From contig WPIO01000031.1 of the NCBI GenBank assembly GCA_009760855.2, forward strand, positions 2,084,001 through 2,148,000: a stretch of 64,000 nt of DNA, read 5' to 3'. Within the stretch, counting starts at the first letter, position 1. Each line of letters starts with the position of its first letter. Shown here piece after piece: positions 27,801-42,200 of the stretch. Origin of the DNA: Cristatella mucedo (taxonomy: Eukaryota > Bryozoa > Phylactolaemata > Cristatellidae). The notes below the pieces were generated by a model. That model searched no databases. It saw only the letters and a list, made by a program, of their open reading frames with translations, and was not told the origin of the DNA. The translations under genes and the position numbers were made by a program.

Positions 27801-29642
27801 GGCTCGAGCCCCGAGGCATATGTGAAGCGCCTGAATAGAGATTAAGTTCTCTTGGGGCGCTATATAAATGAATTTTATTTATTTATTTTAATTCTCAGAT
27901 CTAGGGTAAAAACATTTGCTGCTTTGTTTTCAGGATATTATCCAATAAAATTCTAGGCCTATAACTCACACGATATCCTCCTTAATTCCTTATAATTTAA
28001 AGGAGCTCGAAGTCTCTCTGAACGGCGCTTTTTTCACCACTCACTTGTAAACTTCTTCAATTTAATATTTATGGGAGTCTCGTGGTTCTCCATATGGCTC
28101 TTTTTATTGTTGGCTTTATTGTCTCTTGATGGATAACAGTCTTTTATTTATTGATATGATTGGCATGATTGATCTGTTTATGCTCACCACAAGAGCCATA
28201 AGCTATCGCAAGGCAGAATCACACCAACTGTAGCTGCTCGAAGAGAGTGAGGTGGGAGCAATGGTCGTACATCAAAATCCAAAGCTGCAGTTTGACACTG
28301 ATTTCTCAGTGCAAATCCCTAGCACGATCATCCCATGTGGGGCATTGAGTATACGAACTACTTTTGTATGAGCCACGGCAGAAGTTAAGTACAAAGCACA
28401 GTCAAGCTGATCCAACAGCCTCATTTAAATAACGACAGAAGAGCGTTAGCAGCTATCACCACATTTTCAGTGGACATTAAAGGATTGCTTGCAGCAGGAC
28501 TGGAACACACTGGGGCGCTAGTTGCATGCACCTTACCCTCAAAATAAAACCTAGGGGCGCTGAACTCCGCCAATGGTGCTCAAGTTACCAACAGCAGCCG
28601 GACTGTGCTCGTACCGAACTCTTAATATCTTCTAACTGACTTACCAAATAAGGATTTCTAGCTGAACACTCCAGATAAATCACAGGATTCCAATGGCTAC
28701 ACATATGCAGGCATAAGGCAGCCTGTCAATTTTCCTTCACCACTGGACACCACAGGCTGCATACACCAACAAATAAATTAACGTAATTTCTAGACAGAGA
28801 TTACTAAGAATCAAAGCTTACAAGACGATGAGACATTGTAAGAAAAAATAGAATGCATTACACAGAGCATGGCCCTGAAGATCCTATCAGTTACTTTAAG
28901 GCCAATCATGTACTATCCTGTAGAGCATGGAGGGGCCCAAACTTAAACAACAAAACATAACCGGAATCATATGTTTCTTTGTAGAGCATGAGTGCATGTG
29001 ATAGGTGATTTTGTATAGCCAATCTCGAAATAGCATGGAGGAATGGCTCGAAAACAGTCGAATCAACTTCGGCTCCACGTATATTAAATCTAGCAGTCGA
29101 AGTTCAGCATCATGCATGGAGAATGAATTGTATACATAGGATAACCTGTTATGGAGCATGCCATACCTTCTTTCGGCATCACTGGGTGCATATTGGATTT
29201 TTCTGTGACAACCAGGACAGTTTCCTTCACTGTTGCAGCACGACCGGCATGCTACACAAAGGCAGCCAAGAAGCACTTGCTCTCTCCCTTCAATACCACA
29301 AACGGTGCAGCTTTCCTTCAAAGCTGATACTCTTAAAAAAAGGTAAATGTAGTCGCTTATCAACAGCCAGCACAGTAATATTCTAGACTAAGCTTATAGA
29401 CAAAAATAATAGGCTGAGAACACGCCAAGGCGAACAGTTTGTTGCAGTCAGCTTGCCTGCAAGAAAGCTTACAAAGATCAAAGGAGTTACAACACTCAGC
29501 TGACAGCCACAGTTTATTACAAGCCCTTAGCACCAGGTAAGTCATATCCAGTTCAGTTTGATAAAGTATATAAATTAGTACTTCCAAAGCAAGCATCACA
29601 GAAAGTGTGGGCGTGGCTATACAAAAAACGTGGGTGCTATAT

Positions 29643-29692
<50 letters not shown>

Positions 29693-32600
29693 CTCGCGCA
29701 TGCATCCATGTGTGTGGCAGTTTCCATGACTGTCACAGCCAGTGGCAAGCAACATGTCAGCAGTCCAGAAGTACAGGCCTCCCCTACTCCCACCGAGAGC
29801 ACATACAATCCATTGGAGTCCAGTAAATCTTTTAAAAACAACCTGTTTCAGCACCACACGAGTAGTGACACTAGAGGTCGTTTTGCTGGTGTTAAATGCT
29901 ACCTCCTGTAAATTGAAAAGGGCAGCAGATACAGATAACACAGTTACCTTGCTCTGACAGCTGACAACATATAGAAAATCTGTCCAAGTTACGAATGCAC
30001 GTCGTTCATGACGTTAGCTTGTTTAGTCAGACAACAAGTTCTGTCTTCATCTTAGAATTATTCTACCAATCGTTCTACGACAGTGAGCCTCAAGCTCACA
30101 GTATTAGCAGACGAACAAAACGAATAAGCGGTCCATATGCAATAAACTATTTATAATTAATGTTTGACTTGATTCTTAACATTGCCCCTGACCTGCTTGC
30201 TGTGATCGAGATCGGGCTGCAAATTGAACTCATCTAAATTGAACAAAACTGATCCAATCCCAACGGACTTTCCTTTCTTCAATGACCAGAAGTCACCAAA
30301 AACTGGTGGTATAGTAATTATAGTATTTTGCTCCCAATCAATTTCAAGCCGTTAGTTGTCCCCTCGAAGCAGATTTTCGAATCTTTTGTACCAAGTCTAT
30401 ACAACATCAAGCTGTCCTAATGCTGGCATCATTCTATTGATCCCAGGCAATAAGGCATACTGCATTAATGAGCTTTTGGATTTTATTTTCATTCTGTGCA
30501 CCACTAACCATCCCTTTATCACGCTTGATGGTTTTAACATGCATCTGACAACTCATCCTACTGCTCACTGTAAAGCTTCACTGAATAATTTTCCTGTGCT
30601 CACCCTAGATCGCAACTAAGGTCACACTATAGATCAAATAAATGTTCTCCCGCGATTGCATTCTTGAAACACTCATTTTTAATCAATTGCAGGCATCTCA
30701 GCACACGAAGACCATGTTCCCCATTAGTAAATTTCGCAAAATTATCAAAATTACGGATGCACTCAGTCCTCTGACTAAGCAGAAAGTACTCCATCACCCA
30801 CAAGCCTAATATGATTTACAGCAGACACTAGGAATGCCAGAACTACTACGATAAAACCAATCCGTCCTAGAGGAGCCAAAGTCTAGCTTCTATGAGAACA
30901 TAGCTGAACCACACATGGAAGTAACAAATAATTATGTTGACCACGTCAGCATCCTACCATGACAGCATCCAAGCCCGAGCTTCTTGTGGCAATCGAGCAT
31001 TTTATTTTTTAAATTTCCTTATAAGCAAGATAAATAAGACCACGATCACATCGCCCATTATATAAATCCCCTATACCGTCATTCCAAGCTGTACTTTAAT
31101 AACTTCAAGCTAGCCCTGACCGATTCCATATCGAAGTTACTCACCCAGTCTCTTCAGACTAATAGACCTTTTCACCGTCAACCAATCATCATTTTGAAAT
31201 GTTTAAATTAGCTGGTGCCTACGATGACTAAAATATTCATCTTTAGTTTCAGCATTTGTCCCTGTCTTGCTCAATAAATTACGTTGTCTTACCACTCATA
31301 CATAAGAAACACCAGAGCAAGAAAATTTATAATAACCGCCATCACGTCTCCTGTCTGTGCAATATTAGGCTACTTACTCTGAACTCAACCTGCTTTGGCT
31401 TCCTACTAAGTACAATGCTGCCTTCACAGTCTTGTCACTTACTTGTATGTCCTTTAATGATCTCAGTGCGGCTTGATTATCCAAAGTGTTCATCGAGCTT
31501 CCTGTGAAAAATCTCTTCTTTACTCGGGTGACTAGGACATTGTTTAAAATTTTAGAAAATGCGCCTTCAGTTCCTTTGTTCCAAAGGCTTGAACTAGGTA
31601 ATCGCTCCATCACGACAATCCACGAATTAATGGCATAATAAAGAAGCTAAAAAGCCGCAAGTGCCTCAAGGCATTTGCTCAGGCTAAGTGAATTGTTCTA
31701 CGTGTACTTGTGCATGCTTACATTTGTGCTTATTACTGCTAATCAAGCAGCATGCTTCCTTTCCAGCCTATTTTTAGCACATTGAAAAGTAAAGTTCTCG
31801 TGGAAGGCTAGATATTCTAGTTACTTGTATAATATTCAAGTAAGAAATGCACAGGGTCACTATACCGTGCATTTTGTTCCTAAAAAGTGTAGCACGTATC
31901 ACGATTTTCACCTCTTCGAATTACAGCTTGGGTTAAGGTTCCTGTTCCTACAACTTCCGAGAAAGGCTGTAAGATTGTACACAGATTAGAAGTTGCATCA
32001 AAACGGTATACCAGGTCCTGCACCAGGAAACTAAAGGAGAAAACCACTAATTTAATGTAATGTATCTCTGTCTGTCACTCCACAGAGTCACAAAGACTAT
32101 GTGGGTGTTACACAGGAGAATTTTGTATAGCGCACTCACAGCCTGAGCGGCTTTCGGAACGCACTCGGTAGCCAACACACTCCATCTCACGCAACAAAGA
32201 GAAATGGGAAGCTTAGCAGAGTCACGAGACCAGTTGAGGTAGTGAGTAGCATGGAAGTAGCAGCTCAGGACTGCTGCAAAGGATGAGACATAGTCGGCAG
32301 CAAAAGTGTAGTTGTGTAAGAATTGTGGAAGCGAGTTCCACAGTCTAGGACCTACAGAGCTTAAGCTTCTGTCGCCAAAGGTCTCTAAGCGGAGGAATGG
32401 AACAGCTAATTTATTATCCATACAGGACCTGAGGGGACGATGAGGCTGAAACAGGTGCAGCATGTCAGCCATCAAACGTCATTATCGGCTAGATGATCTG
32501 TGTATCAAAATTTGGGGTAGAACTATTTTACATTAAATTTCTAACAAGGATTATTAAGTTAAAACGAACCTCCATCACTGGTAGTTAATGTGTGAGCAGC

Positions 32601-33181
32601 TTGCAAACAGCAAAAAAGGCCATCTCATTCAGCTTTTCTCACTAAGCTCAGGCAGCATTCAACTCCACAAAGAATCTATTGCCGATTGGTAGTCACTTAC
32701 CTATTGCACAGCTGTGAGTTAGCTCTTCGTTGCAGATTTTTTTTAGCAGTGAGCAAGCAATAATTTACATAAGAATACGGGTAAAAACTAAAATTAAATA
32801 CTACCAAAAACATGCCCCTAAATGCTATAACGGTAAATGGCTGCAATATACATACCCAAAAAAATATTCAACAGCTGCATTCCGAAACGATCTCAGGAAT
32901 TCCTCAAGGCTCTTGAATGCAGCCAGGGTCTTAAGATTGGGATTAACTTCGACCTGATAACAACAAATACTGGATTTAGAAGGCTGCAAATCGTTCCTTA
33001 ATTCAAATTATGCAACTCGGCTATACGTAAATGACATATAGTATAAAAAGAGCATGCAAAAATCCAATAAAGCAAAAACCCTTTACAAAGAAAGATAACT
33101 TAGGGCTAAAATTACTAAAATAATAAAGGCACATGCTTACTCAGAACACAAGCAAATCTCTGGGCTGAGCACTTGGCACAT

Positions 33182-33231
<50 letters not shown>

Positions 33232-36200
33232 TGCACGAAATTCTTGACAAGTTTCTCAGGAAATACGTCTGCTGATGATGACACTGACTGTGTTCGTTGC
33301 TTGTTAGATTGCAATGTCCTTCTGTTCACGACGAAATCAAAAATTAAGCTTGCTGAGATGATGACATTCCACCGCTCTCTATAAGTCGTACAAGAATGGC
33401 CAGAGTCTGACAAGCACAGCACAGAGCAAGCATGACGGCTTTCTAGAACTGCTTCAAGGCAAATATGCGATACTATCAAGGTTCCTAGTTGAGCTTCCTT
33501 TCCTAGTAAAGACATAATGTACAAGCAAGTCATACAACACAAGATCTTTTGCAACAAGATGAAAAGGCCGGGGTACTACAAATATCAGTATCATTTAACA
33601 GATAAAATACTAAAAACTTGAGGCTTAAAATAGCAGCATATCAAACAGGGTGCTAAGCACCGATCCTTTGCTGTGGCAATGCGTATGTAAGGCATACATG
33701 TTCAGTTGGCCTCAACCAACCTGCTGATTTATTATTGTTTTCAATATAGTGTGATCTAGCAGCATCACTGACAATAGAATTGTGGTGGCAATATGCATGA
33801 TTCAAACGTTCAAAAATTTAGTACATTATAATAATAATTCTTTCAAAATCAGTCTCTATTTCACAGCGCCTATACTATAAGTTGGGTTCTAATAGTAAAT
33901 TTGTATAGCGCCTTCAGAGAACTGAATCTCATTTTAGGCACTTTAAGTACCATGCATGCTGTAAAGAAAGCATGGTCGAACTAATTAAACATAAAATCAA
34001 ACGGGTTAGACGTAACTTAATCAGTCCCCTAAAATTTCCACTTGATTCCAGAAGCTGCATACTTGGCATCGTAGTCGAATTCTATTACGAAGCATTATAT
34101 TTGCACATTAAGCTTTATTTCGATAGTGAACCTTTGCAAACATCAGCTTTCATGCACTTCACAGGTCACAAATCAAAGAATAGAAATGTATGGAGTATGC
34201 AAAAGAAACTCCAAGGAAATATGACGGTGCTGATGCTACATGAGGTAACTAGACCACATGCAATTGTCAACGTCTAAAAAAATAATTCATTTGTATAGAG
34301 CCCCAAGAGAACTTAATCTCCATTCAGGTGCTTCACATTTGCCTCGGAGCTCGAGCCCACGACCTCAGTTAGACCTTGGTCGGGGAGAGCACCTTAACCG
34401 GTGGACCAAACCAGCTCCCTTTGGCTTAATCCCTGGTATGTGCATAGCTCAAGCATGCACGACTGCCTTGGGCAAGCTAAAAGTCTGCCTCTCTCTAAGG
34501 CTTAATCCTGCTTTCTCCCCTTCCCATAGCAGATCCAAGTTGCATTGTGAAGATTCAAGACAGGAGGTTGCAGTGGACATGCTGTCTCACAGGTTTCAGT
34601 CTAAAGATTTTGATCAAGGGTGAAACCTTTGGCATACTTGGCAGAAACGCTAGTTGCCAGTCTTGTTGGCTAACATGTTTAGTTTGGGTAATAATGTCTG
34701 ACAGCCAGTGGTTGTAGTCTGACAAGGGGCTAACTATAGCTTCTTGAAGTACAGATGCTGGAATCAAGTATAAACCAATTTCAGCAGCATAAAGTTTATT
34801 ATCCTTGAAAGCTATTCTGTCTCACATTAAGATCAAAATATCAGACAGGAAAAGGAATAGATTGCTAATTTCAGCATGACGTCAAATCGCACTGGGATTT
34901 GGAAGGGTCTATGGCTTTTACTTGGCAAGACCAAAAAAGTCTATTAAAGAGTGCCCCTCTCATCTGCAAACAGAGATTTTTCAGGCGTACTGCAGGTGTG
35001 ATGTTGGAGGTTACTTTATCTGAGCCTGCTCAAAGCAGGCACTATTGATCAGTCTGCAAACCGTCTAAAGGCATTTGCAAGCACATCACGTACTACTCCA
35101 ACATGCATCGTGCTTACACTAAGCAAAAGGGCGGACTCATAAGTACTTTGTGTGAGGATAGCAGGATTCAATTAGATATTAGTTTAACTTTTTTAAATTA
35201 ATTAACTTAAAACGTAAAAACGCAGAATGAGAGGAAAGCCAGGATCGCTTAGGATTTGCACAGCACTTATTAAAACGACTGGCTATTAAACCTAAACCTA
35301 AAAGCCGGCGGATGTTTATATGTATCTCTATCTGTAACTCCAAAAGCCTAACTGGCCTTTGTTTGGTACACATTCGATAGCAAAGAGAATTCGTCTCACG
35401 AAACAAAAAGAAAGCGAGAAGCACGGCTGAGTCAGAAGGGCAGAAAATTAGCTTGGAAGTAGCAGCTCAGGACGGCTGGAAAAGATGTTCCATAGTCAGT
35501 AGAGAGTGGATGTTATTGTGTAAGAAAATGGAGCTCACTAAATCGCTTTGCTCATCAGGTGGTTATATACCCCCCATAGGTTTGCATAACGACATCTACT
35601 CTCCGACTGCCGACTATGGCACATCTTTTTCAGCGGTCCTGAACTGCTACTTCTATGCTACTCACTACCTCAACTGCTCTCCTAACTCTGCTATGCTTCC
35701 CCCTTTCTCTTTGTTGCGTGAGACGAAGTCTGTTGGCTACCGAATGCGTACCGAAAGCCGCTTAGGCTGTGAGTGCGCTATACAAAACTCTCCTGCGTAA
35801 CACCAACATGGTCTTTATGACTTTGTGGAGTTACTGACGGAGATACATTACATTACATATGGTGAATACCGAACCCTGCATTTTTATATTTCAAGACATT
35901 ATTAAAAGTGGTGTAATCGATTTTCTTTGAATACTCAAAGTCCGATAATGTTTCATATATGTATATAATTATTTAGCATGCTGAATCACATAGATATGTG
36001 GCTGACCATACCTTTACAAGCTATTGCTTAAGAGCATGCATAAGCAGCAGTCTTAGTCCTAGCCTCCAGTAACTGCTTATATGCAGGTTAGACTCTATTA
36101 CTTGGTCTAGAACATGGTATCTGCCCTTGAAAGCAGCTGTATCATACAAGAGCTTCCATGCTTCTGTTAGCATAGCACAAGATGCTGAAAAAATACAGCA

Positions 36201-39200
36201 GGTGATTATTGACATGTATAAAGTGACAAAGAGTGTTGCTTGTAAGGGTATGGTAAATTAAGAAGAAATGGGCACATCAATAATTGTCACCTGCATGATT
36301 CCAAAAATGCAGAGCAATTAGTATTCGTGTTTTCAGTTTGAACCGAATCGTACAACAGGCGTTGTACAACAGGGTAGCATCTATGAATAGTTGAATGCCA
36401 TTTAGTTTCAATCTTGCCCATTTGCTGGCAAAGATAATTTAATAGATGACGTAGGGCGATGATATCCAAGGTCTGGAAAAGTAAATACAATCGTATAAAA
36501 ATGTCACATACAAATAGTTATGACTACAGCACACCTCTTTAACTTATATACATTAAATATACTAGGGCAGTACACAATTTACACAGACAAAGGCCCTGTA
36601 ATACTAAACACAAAACTTCGTTTGCTTGCATAGTTTGACTTGATTAGGTTAGGTATGCCGAAGACCACAACAACACACAGCTAACTAGACTTGTACATAG
36701 ATCTTCTCAAACCACATTAAGTCAAATAATGACAGCAAAGTCGGATCGATCATGCCTTTTTTGCATAACAGGGTAATATGATCATAACAATTGCATAATA
36801 AGGTTACATACTGAGGAGAAAAGAAAGTACTTAAAAAGGTATGATACTTTAAACAGCTAAGCAATTCAGCACAGCAAATATTTTAAACCAGCTAAAGTGC
36901 TCCGGGGGCCCTCACCGGCACCTACAAGCTATTTTATCCAGCTGAGCCTCAGCAGGCAGGTAAAGCATGTAAATGCATTTACATGAGCGAGTGACAGGCA
37001 CTGAACTCATGACCTGAAGACAAGAGGTCACGGATTATAAAAAAGAGCAACACCAAACTAGCCCCACTAAGGCTGATAGCTGAAATCAAGGCTTCCAAGC
37101 TTTCGATCGGTGTAGCAGAGGTGAGACTACCACAACACAGTGACGTGAATAAGGATGGTTTGATTACCACCAAACTTTTTGAGCGATTAAAAATTCACGA
37201 GGCCTATTGTAAAACGTGTTGCCACACTTGCTGACTCTACGGAATCTTAAAACACATCACTTTTGAATAATTAAAAACTCAGAAGGCCGATTGTAGAGTG
37301 CTTGATCACACTTCCTGACTCTGTGGAATCTAAAAACACATCTCACGTGGCTATCTGTGAGTCTTACCGCTGCTTGCCCTCCATGCTCTCGGAGCTCTGC
37401 AAGTCTGCATGCCCTCTACCTAGGCAGCGGGAAAAGGCTGTCCAGCCCGCTGACCTAATGCATGTATAAGTCAACAAGTTATCCAGCACGGACTTCCACA
37501 CAAGCTTAACTTTGCAGCAGCCACATTCGGAGCCCAGGGAGTGACTTACTATGGTATGGGTGCAAGGAAGGGGCTGTGAAATTTGACTGAAAGGGCACGG
37601 TTGCCTCAAACCAAGCTTCAGCCATCAGAACATAGCTGCTGATTGACTGAACAGTACACAGATCAGCTAACCAGCCGCGACACTTTAGAGCCCAAGACTC
37701 CAGTGTTTCACATAATGAGACATAATGTAATGAAGTGTAATGAGCCTCCGTCTGTAACTCCACAAAGACTATGAGGGTCTTACGAAAGAGAGTTTCGTAT
37801 AGTGCACTTATAATCTAAGCTGCTTTTCTTCAGTACGAATACTGTAGCCGACAGACTTCATCTCACTCACAAAAGAAAAAGTGAGAAGCATAGCAGAGTT
37901 AGGACAGCAGTTGAAGTAGTAAGTAACATGGAAGTAGCAGCTCGGGACCGCTGAAAAGAATGAGCCATAGTCAGCAGCAGAAGAGAAATTGTCGTTGCAT
38001 AAGAATCGTGGAAGTGAGTTCCACAGTCTAGGACATGCAGATGAAAAACTTCTAATGCCAAAGGTCTTTAAGCAGAGGAATGGAACTGCTTATCTATTGC
38101 CAATACAGGACCTGAGGGCACAGTGAGGCTGAAACTGGTGCAGCAGTTAAGCTAGGTATTCCTACGCCCGGACCGGCCAATACACGTGTGCAGGCTAGCA
38201 CCAGTCTTTAGTCATTTCGGAGGCACATTGCATCGAATGCTGGTGCCCTCCGCCCACAAAACCAACATGGATAATAAACACACTCTCATCAGCTCTCGAT
38301 GACCGTTTGCATCCGGCTGGGCTTCAGAGCAACCGGATTCAAAATTGCTTAGTGCATTGCCGACTCCACAGCATTAGAAACCACTCTATAAGATCGTTTG
38401 CCGGGGTATGATTCTGAATCGCTGGTATAAGTTCTCCCTAGACACTCTGCGAGGCTTTAATCATGCGACTGACTTGGCCAATCCCGTACGATACCACATG
38501 TCATAATTATTTCTGACCCAATTTGAAATTCGCCCATTCTCAGTATACTTCAAGTCACTATCCTTCTGATACACAAATTGTTCTTCCAAAACTTCAGGCA
38601 GAAATAATTTTAACTTTCCAAATAAAATTGAATCAAAAATGTGGTCCATAATGCCAGCAATAAGACGAAGCAAACTGATGCCAGCACCGGAAAATAAAAT
38701 TTTGTCACCGGCTTACTTAACAGAAACTCGTACGAAGTCTTTGCAGTATTCCTAAGTTTTCTTAGACTGATTTAAAAGTAGTATTTTTTATTAGTAAATT
38801 GCTCAAATTTGCTCGTGCCATTTCAACAGAAAGAGCACAAGTCTTTAACAATCCGGTGGGCGTGACACTCCTCTCATTTCTGCCTCTAGGATTTACACCG
38901 TTGTACTTAGCTGCTTGGTCTTCTCCACCAGTCGCCGAAAGACGGTCACATAGGCCAGACAAAAACAAACCACTAGCTGCCCAACTGCCGTCTCCATAGT
39001 CGTTTCTAGTTCCTGAAAGAGCAGCTAGGCTTGCTATGGGACAGTGCAGAGATCATCAGTGGAGAATCCTTGGGACTTAAGACTTCTTCTATGGGTGACG
39101 TTGGCGATGTCAGTTTGAATTAAGCAGCTCCCAGCGTACCTAACCAGGTCAAATCTCAAGCAGCCTTTACACATTCCAATAAGACGAGCATACTTACTGT

Positions 39201-42200
39201 TGCTAATTCCTTGCCTATGAAGGGCTAACAATATGCCCTTCACGAACGCACAGCTCTGCATCATGGGAAGATTTTCGGAGCAACGCTAGCTACCGTTAAG
39301 AATGCAGGTCATGGGTGACAAGGAGCTGGCATATGGGAGATCTCCAGAAATCTTTCAAACAGAGGATAGTCATTCTGATATTCGATATGACCTTATTACT
39401 GAAATATGTATGAATTTAAAAAATGACATAAGCTGTATTTTAATTTGGTCAACTTTATAACAGATTTGTTATAAAGCCTCCTCAAGCCCTGCTTGTCGGT
39501 GGACATAAAGTTGAAACAATCTTCACTTGCAATCATTTCTTTGGCCATTAGTCTACTCCGAGTTGCAAGAGCTGTGGAAATATGCATCATATCCCGGGTT
39601 AGATAAGTACAGATAGTCCCGAATTTAACTGCTTAGGTAGAGATGTCACAGGCAGAAATTTGCTGTTATGATTCTAAAAGTGAGTCAAGAAAAAGTTTTA
39701 GGTCGAAATATAGTATGTACAGGGTCTGAGAAGTGGGACCAAGAGACCACACTGTGGAAGTAGATTAACTTGCTTAAATGTTATAGAGGACTTGCTCAAA
39801 ACCCTTAAGATATGCAGTCAGAGTACCTTAACAGTAGTGTCTGGCAAGCGCCAACGGACTATTAGCTTCTTCATAGCCACATTTTACAATGGAGTGACGA
39901 GGCTTGCTGGGCTCTTTGGTATTTTAGAAGACCGGTTGATTGGTTCACTATTAACAAAAAAAAAGTGGCTGGTGGTGTGAAAGAGGTACTGGTAGATCGC
40001 AAGAAGAAATAAGAGAGTATGACGTGGGGAATAAGAGGTGTACATAGTTCTATAGGGTTCCAGCTTATCTATCTCCATGAGCAATGCAATCGCTTATCTA
40101 TACTACTGAAAGCAGATTTATAGATCAAGCTTCCACAGCAAAAGGTCTATGGTCTGTACGGATGCCTGCCGAAATAGCGAACTTATTGATAGGCTTACCA
40201 TGACGACCTATGGAACAAGTTGGCAAAAATAATCCACAAGCCCACTGCTATCGTGAAGCTACTTGTAAGTGGCCATTTGTTAATGGGTTTAGGTATGAGT
40301 ATTTTCTTTGGTAATGTAGTCAATGTACATGGTTTTATTTTAAATCTTAAGCTGGCTGTTACATGTAAGCCGCTTACAGTTTATGCAAAACTTGGCATTT
40401 AGAAATTGTCTGTTGCCACTGCTACGTTATACCACTTCTCGTTAATCGGCATTAGCTTCACACCAAGCAGCAAACCAAAATCTGGATTTTGCCACCATGC
40501 AGTCTCTCCATCGTCTTGCTCTGGCTTACCAATCCAAATTACTTATCAAATCAGAGCTCCTGTTGCACCACTCACACTTCTAACTCTGGCTGGTCGTTTG
40601 TTAGTGCCTCTTACGAACTTAAAATCCTTACAGACCATAACTTTAGTCACTCATGATGTCATAAAATCCTGATTTGACATTCAAAAAGACATAAAATACC
40701 TGCTCCTTGCAGTTTTGCCCTGTTCAAGTGAACTGTCCTATTTGGGCTTTTGTTAATGGTTGTGAATGAGTCAATGGTTAAAATCTTTTAATCTACTTAC
40801 TTGGTTGACAGTCAATAGAATGTATACGTCCCAGCATTAAAGCTACCAATTCCTGGTCTTGCTAAACTACGCATTTGATGCCATCACGCATGCTTATTTG
40901 GAACTTTTACTTGATGATTGTTTTACTAGCTTGATTGTACATAGTATCCTTAGCTACCCTGTCATAAATAGATGTATACACGAGCTCAGCCAGTAAAAAG
41001 TCTCCAGTAAACAGGGACTCTTGACTTGCTATATGCCTCTAAAAAGCATTCGGCGGATGCATTTAGCATATGTCCGAGAGAGCTGCCCTTTGGCATAATC
41101 TTCTCACATCTCTAGTTTGTCTCCCAATAAAAAATTTTATTCAGCAGCAGGACCAGCAGTAGCAAGAGCAGAAACAACAAGCAAGCTTATTTACACCACC
41201 CTCTCGGAAAAATATAGCCAGTTTTGCCTTCGTTTTACTGCTGTAACTGTTGGTGTCAGATGTTCTTGCTTGATTAATCCTATACATCCAAAACCACACC
41301 ACAATTCTCAAGCAAAAGCACTGATGTTCATGAGGCTGCAGACCCTGGAAACTTCTTTCAAGTTATTGTATTGTGCGCTGCAGTTACTTCCTGCTCATTT
41401 ATATCATGCTGACTTTCGATTCTGCTATACTTTTTAGGGCTAAAACTCACTGGGAGCCGACAGTAAACAGTAAGCGATCAAAGATTTGAGCATGGTGGGC
41501 TTTATATAGATTTGCTTCAAGTTCTATTATTGCCTAAATAAGATACCAGAGATTCATATAAAAGTTTGGCGAAAACAACAGGAGCGGTGACCACAGTGTG
41601 AGCACATTAACTGGTGCAAGTACTTCGCCTTCTCGGACTCGCTATTTGGCTACAACATTTCCAGCTTCTTTCTTCCACATTTGCTAGCTGCTCCTTTCTT
41701 ATCTTATTCACTACAGTGTATGTGCTCAGAGGCGATACAACGAATTTCAATACTCCACAGAAGTAGGCACAATACAATATCGGAAGCAAAAGCTTAGGTT
41801 GACAATAAACCAAATCTTTCTTTAAGGTGGCTGCATGAAAGACCAGAATCTCTATACTTTCTCCATAAAAAATTAAGCAATCAAGAACCATTAAGGAAAA
41901 TAGCTTGCTGGCCCCAAAATGCTGGCCCCAATTTGCGAAGAATAACTAATTTCTATACCCCAAACTTCGTTTTGGGATTCAGTAGCGTTTCCAGGCCTTT
42001 TCTGCAGCATCCTGCTGTGTCCTTCACTTTCAAGAAAGGAGGTTACCAAGTGTTATTATAGCCGGCAATCAGTTCTTGAAATGCAATCGCAGCAAAGGAC
42101 CCAATGCAACGATAGGAACAAACAATGTGTACAACTGCAACTAGACGATTTGCCTTTTATGTAGCCTTGGTTGTAACTATCAATGCCATGCTAAAGAAAT

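Noticed and set aside
27739-27815. tRNA gene in SINE-1
   Set aside because: Same reasoning: repeated head with a conserved unrelated body and LINE-like tail.
29360-29941. 193-codon minus-strand ORF containing a run of TH repeats
   Set aside because: Only the 29473-29636 part is a supported exon; the rest is a (CA)n tract and chance opening.
36021-36215. Candidate exon (AMLTEAWKLLYDTAAFKG) with a good acceptor
   Set aside because: Its frame does not match the exit phase of exon 12, all three frames stop before the only good donor, and exons 12 and 13 already join in phase.
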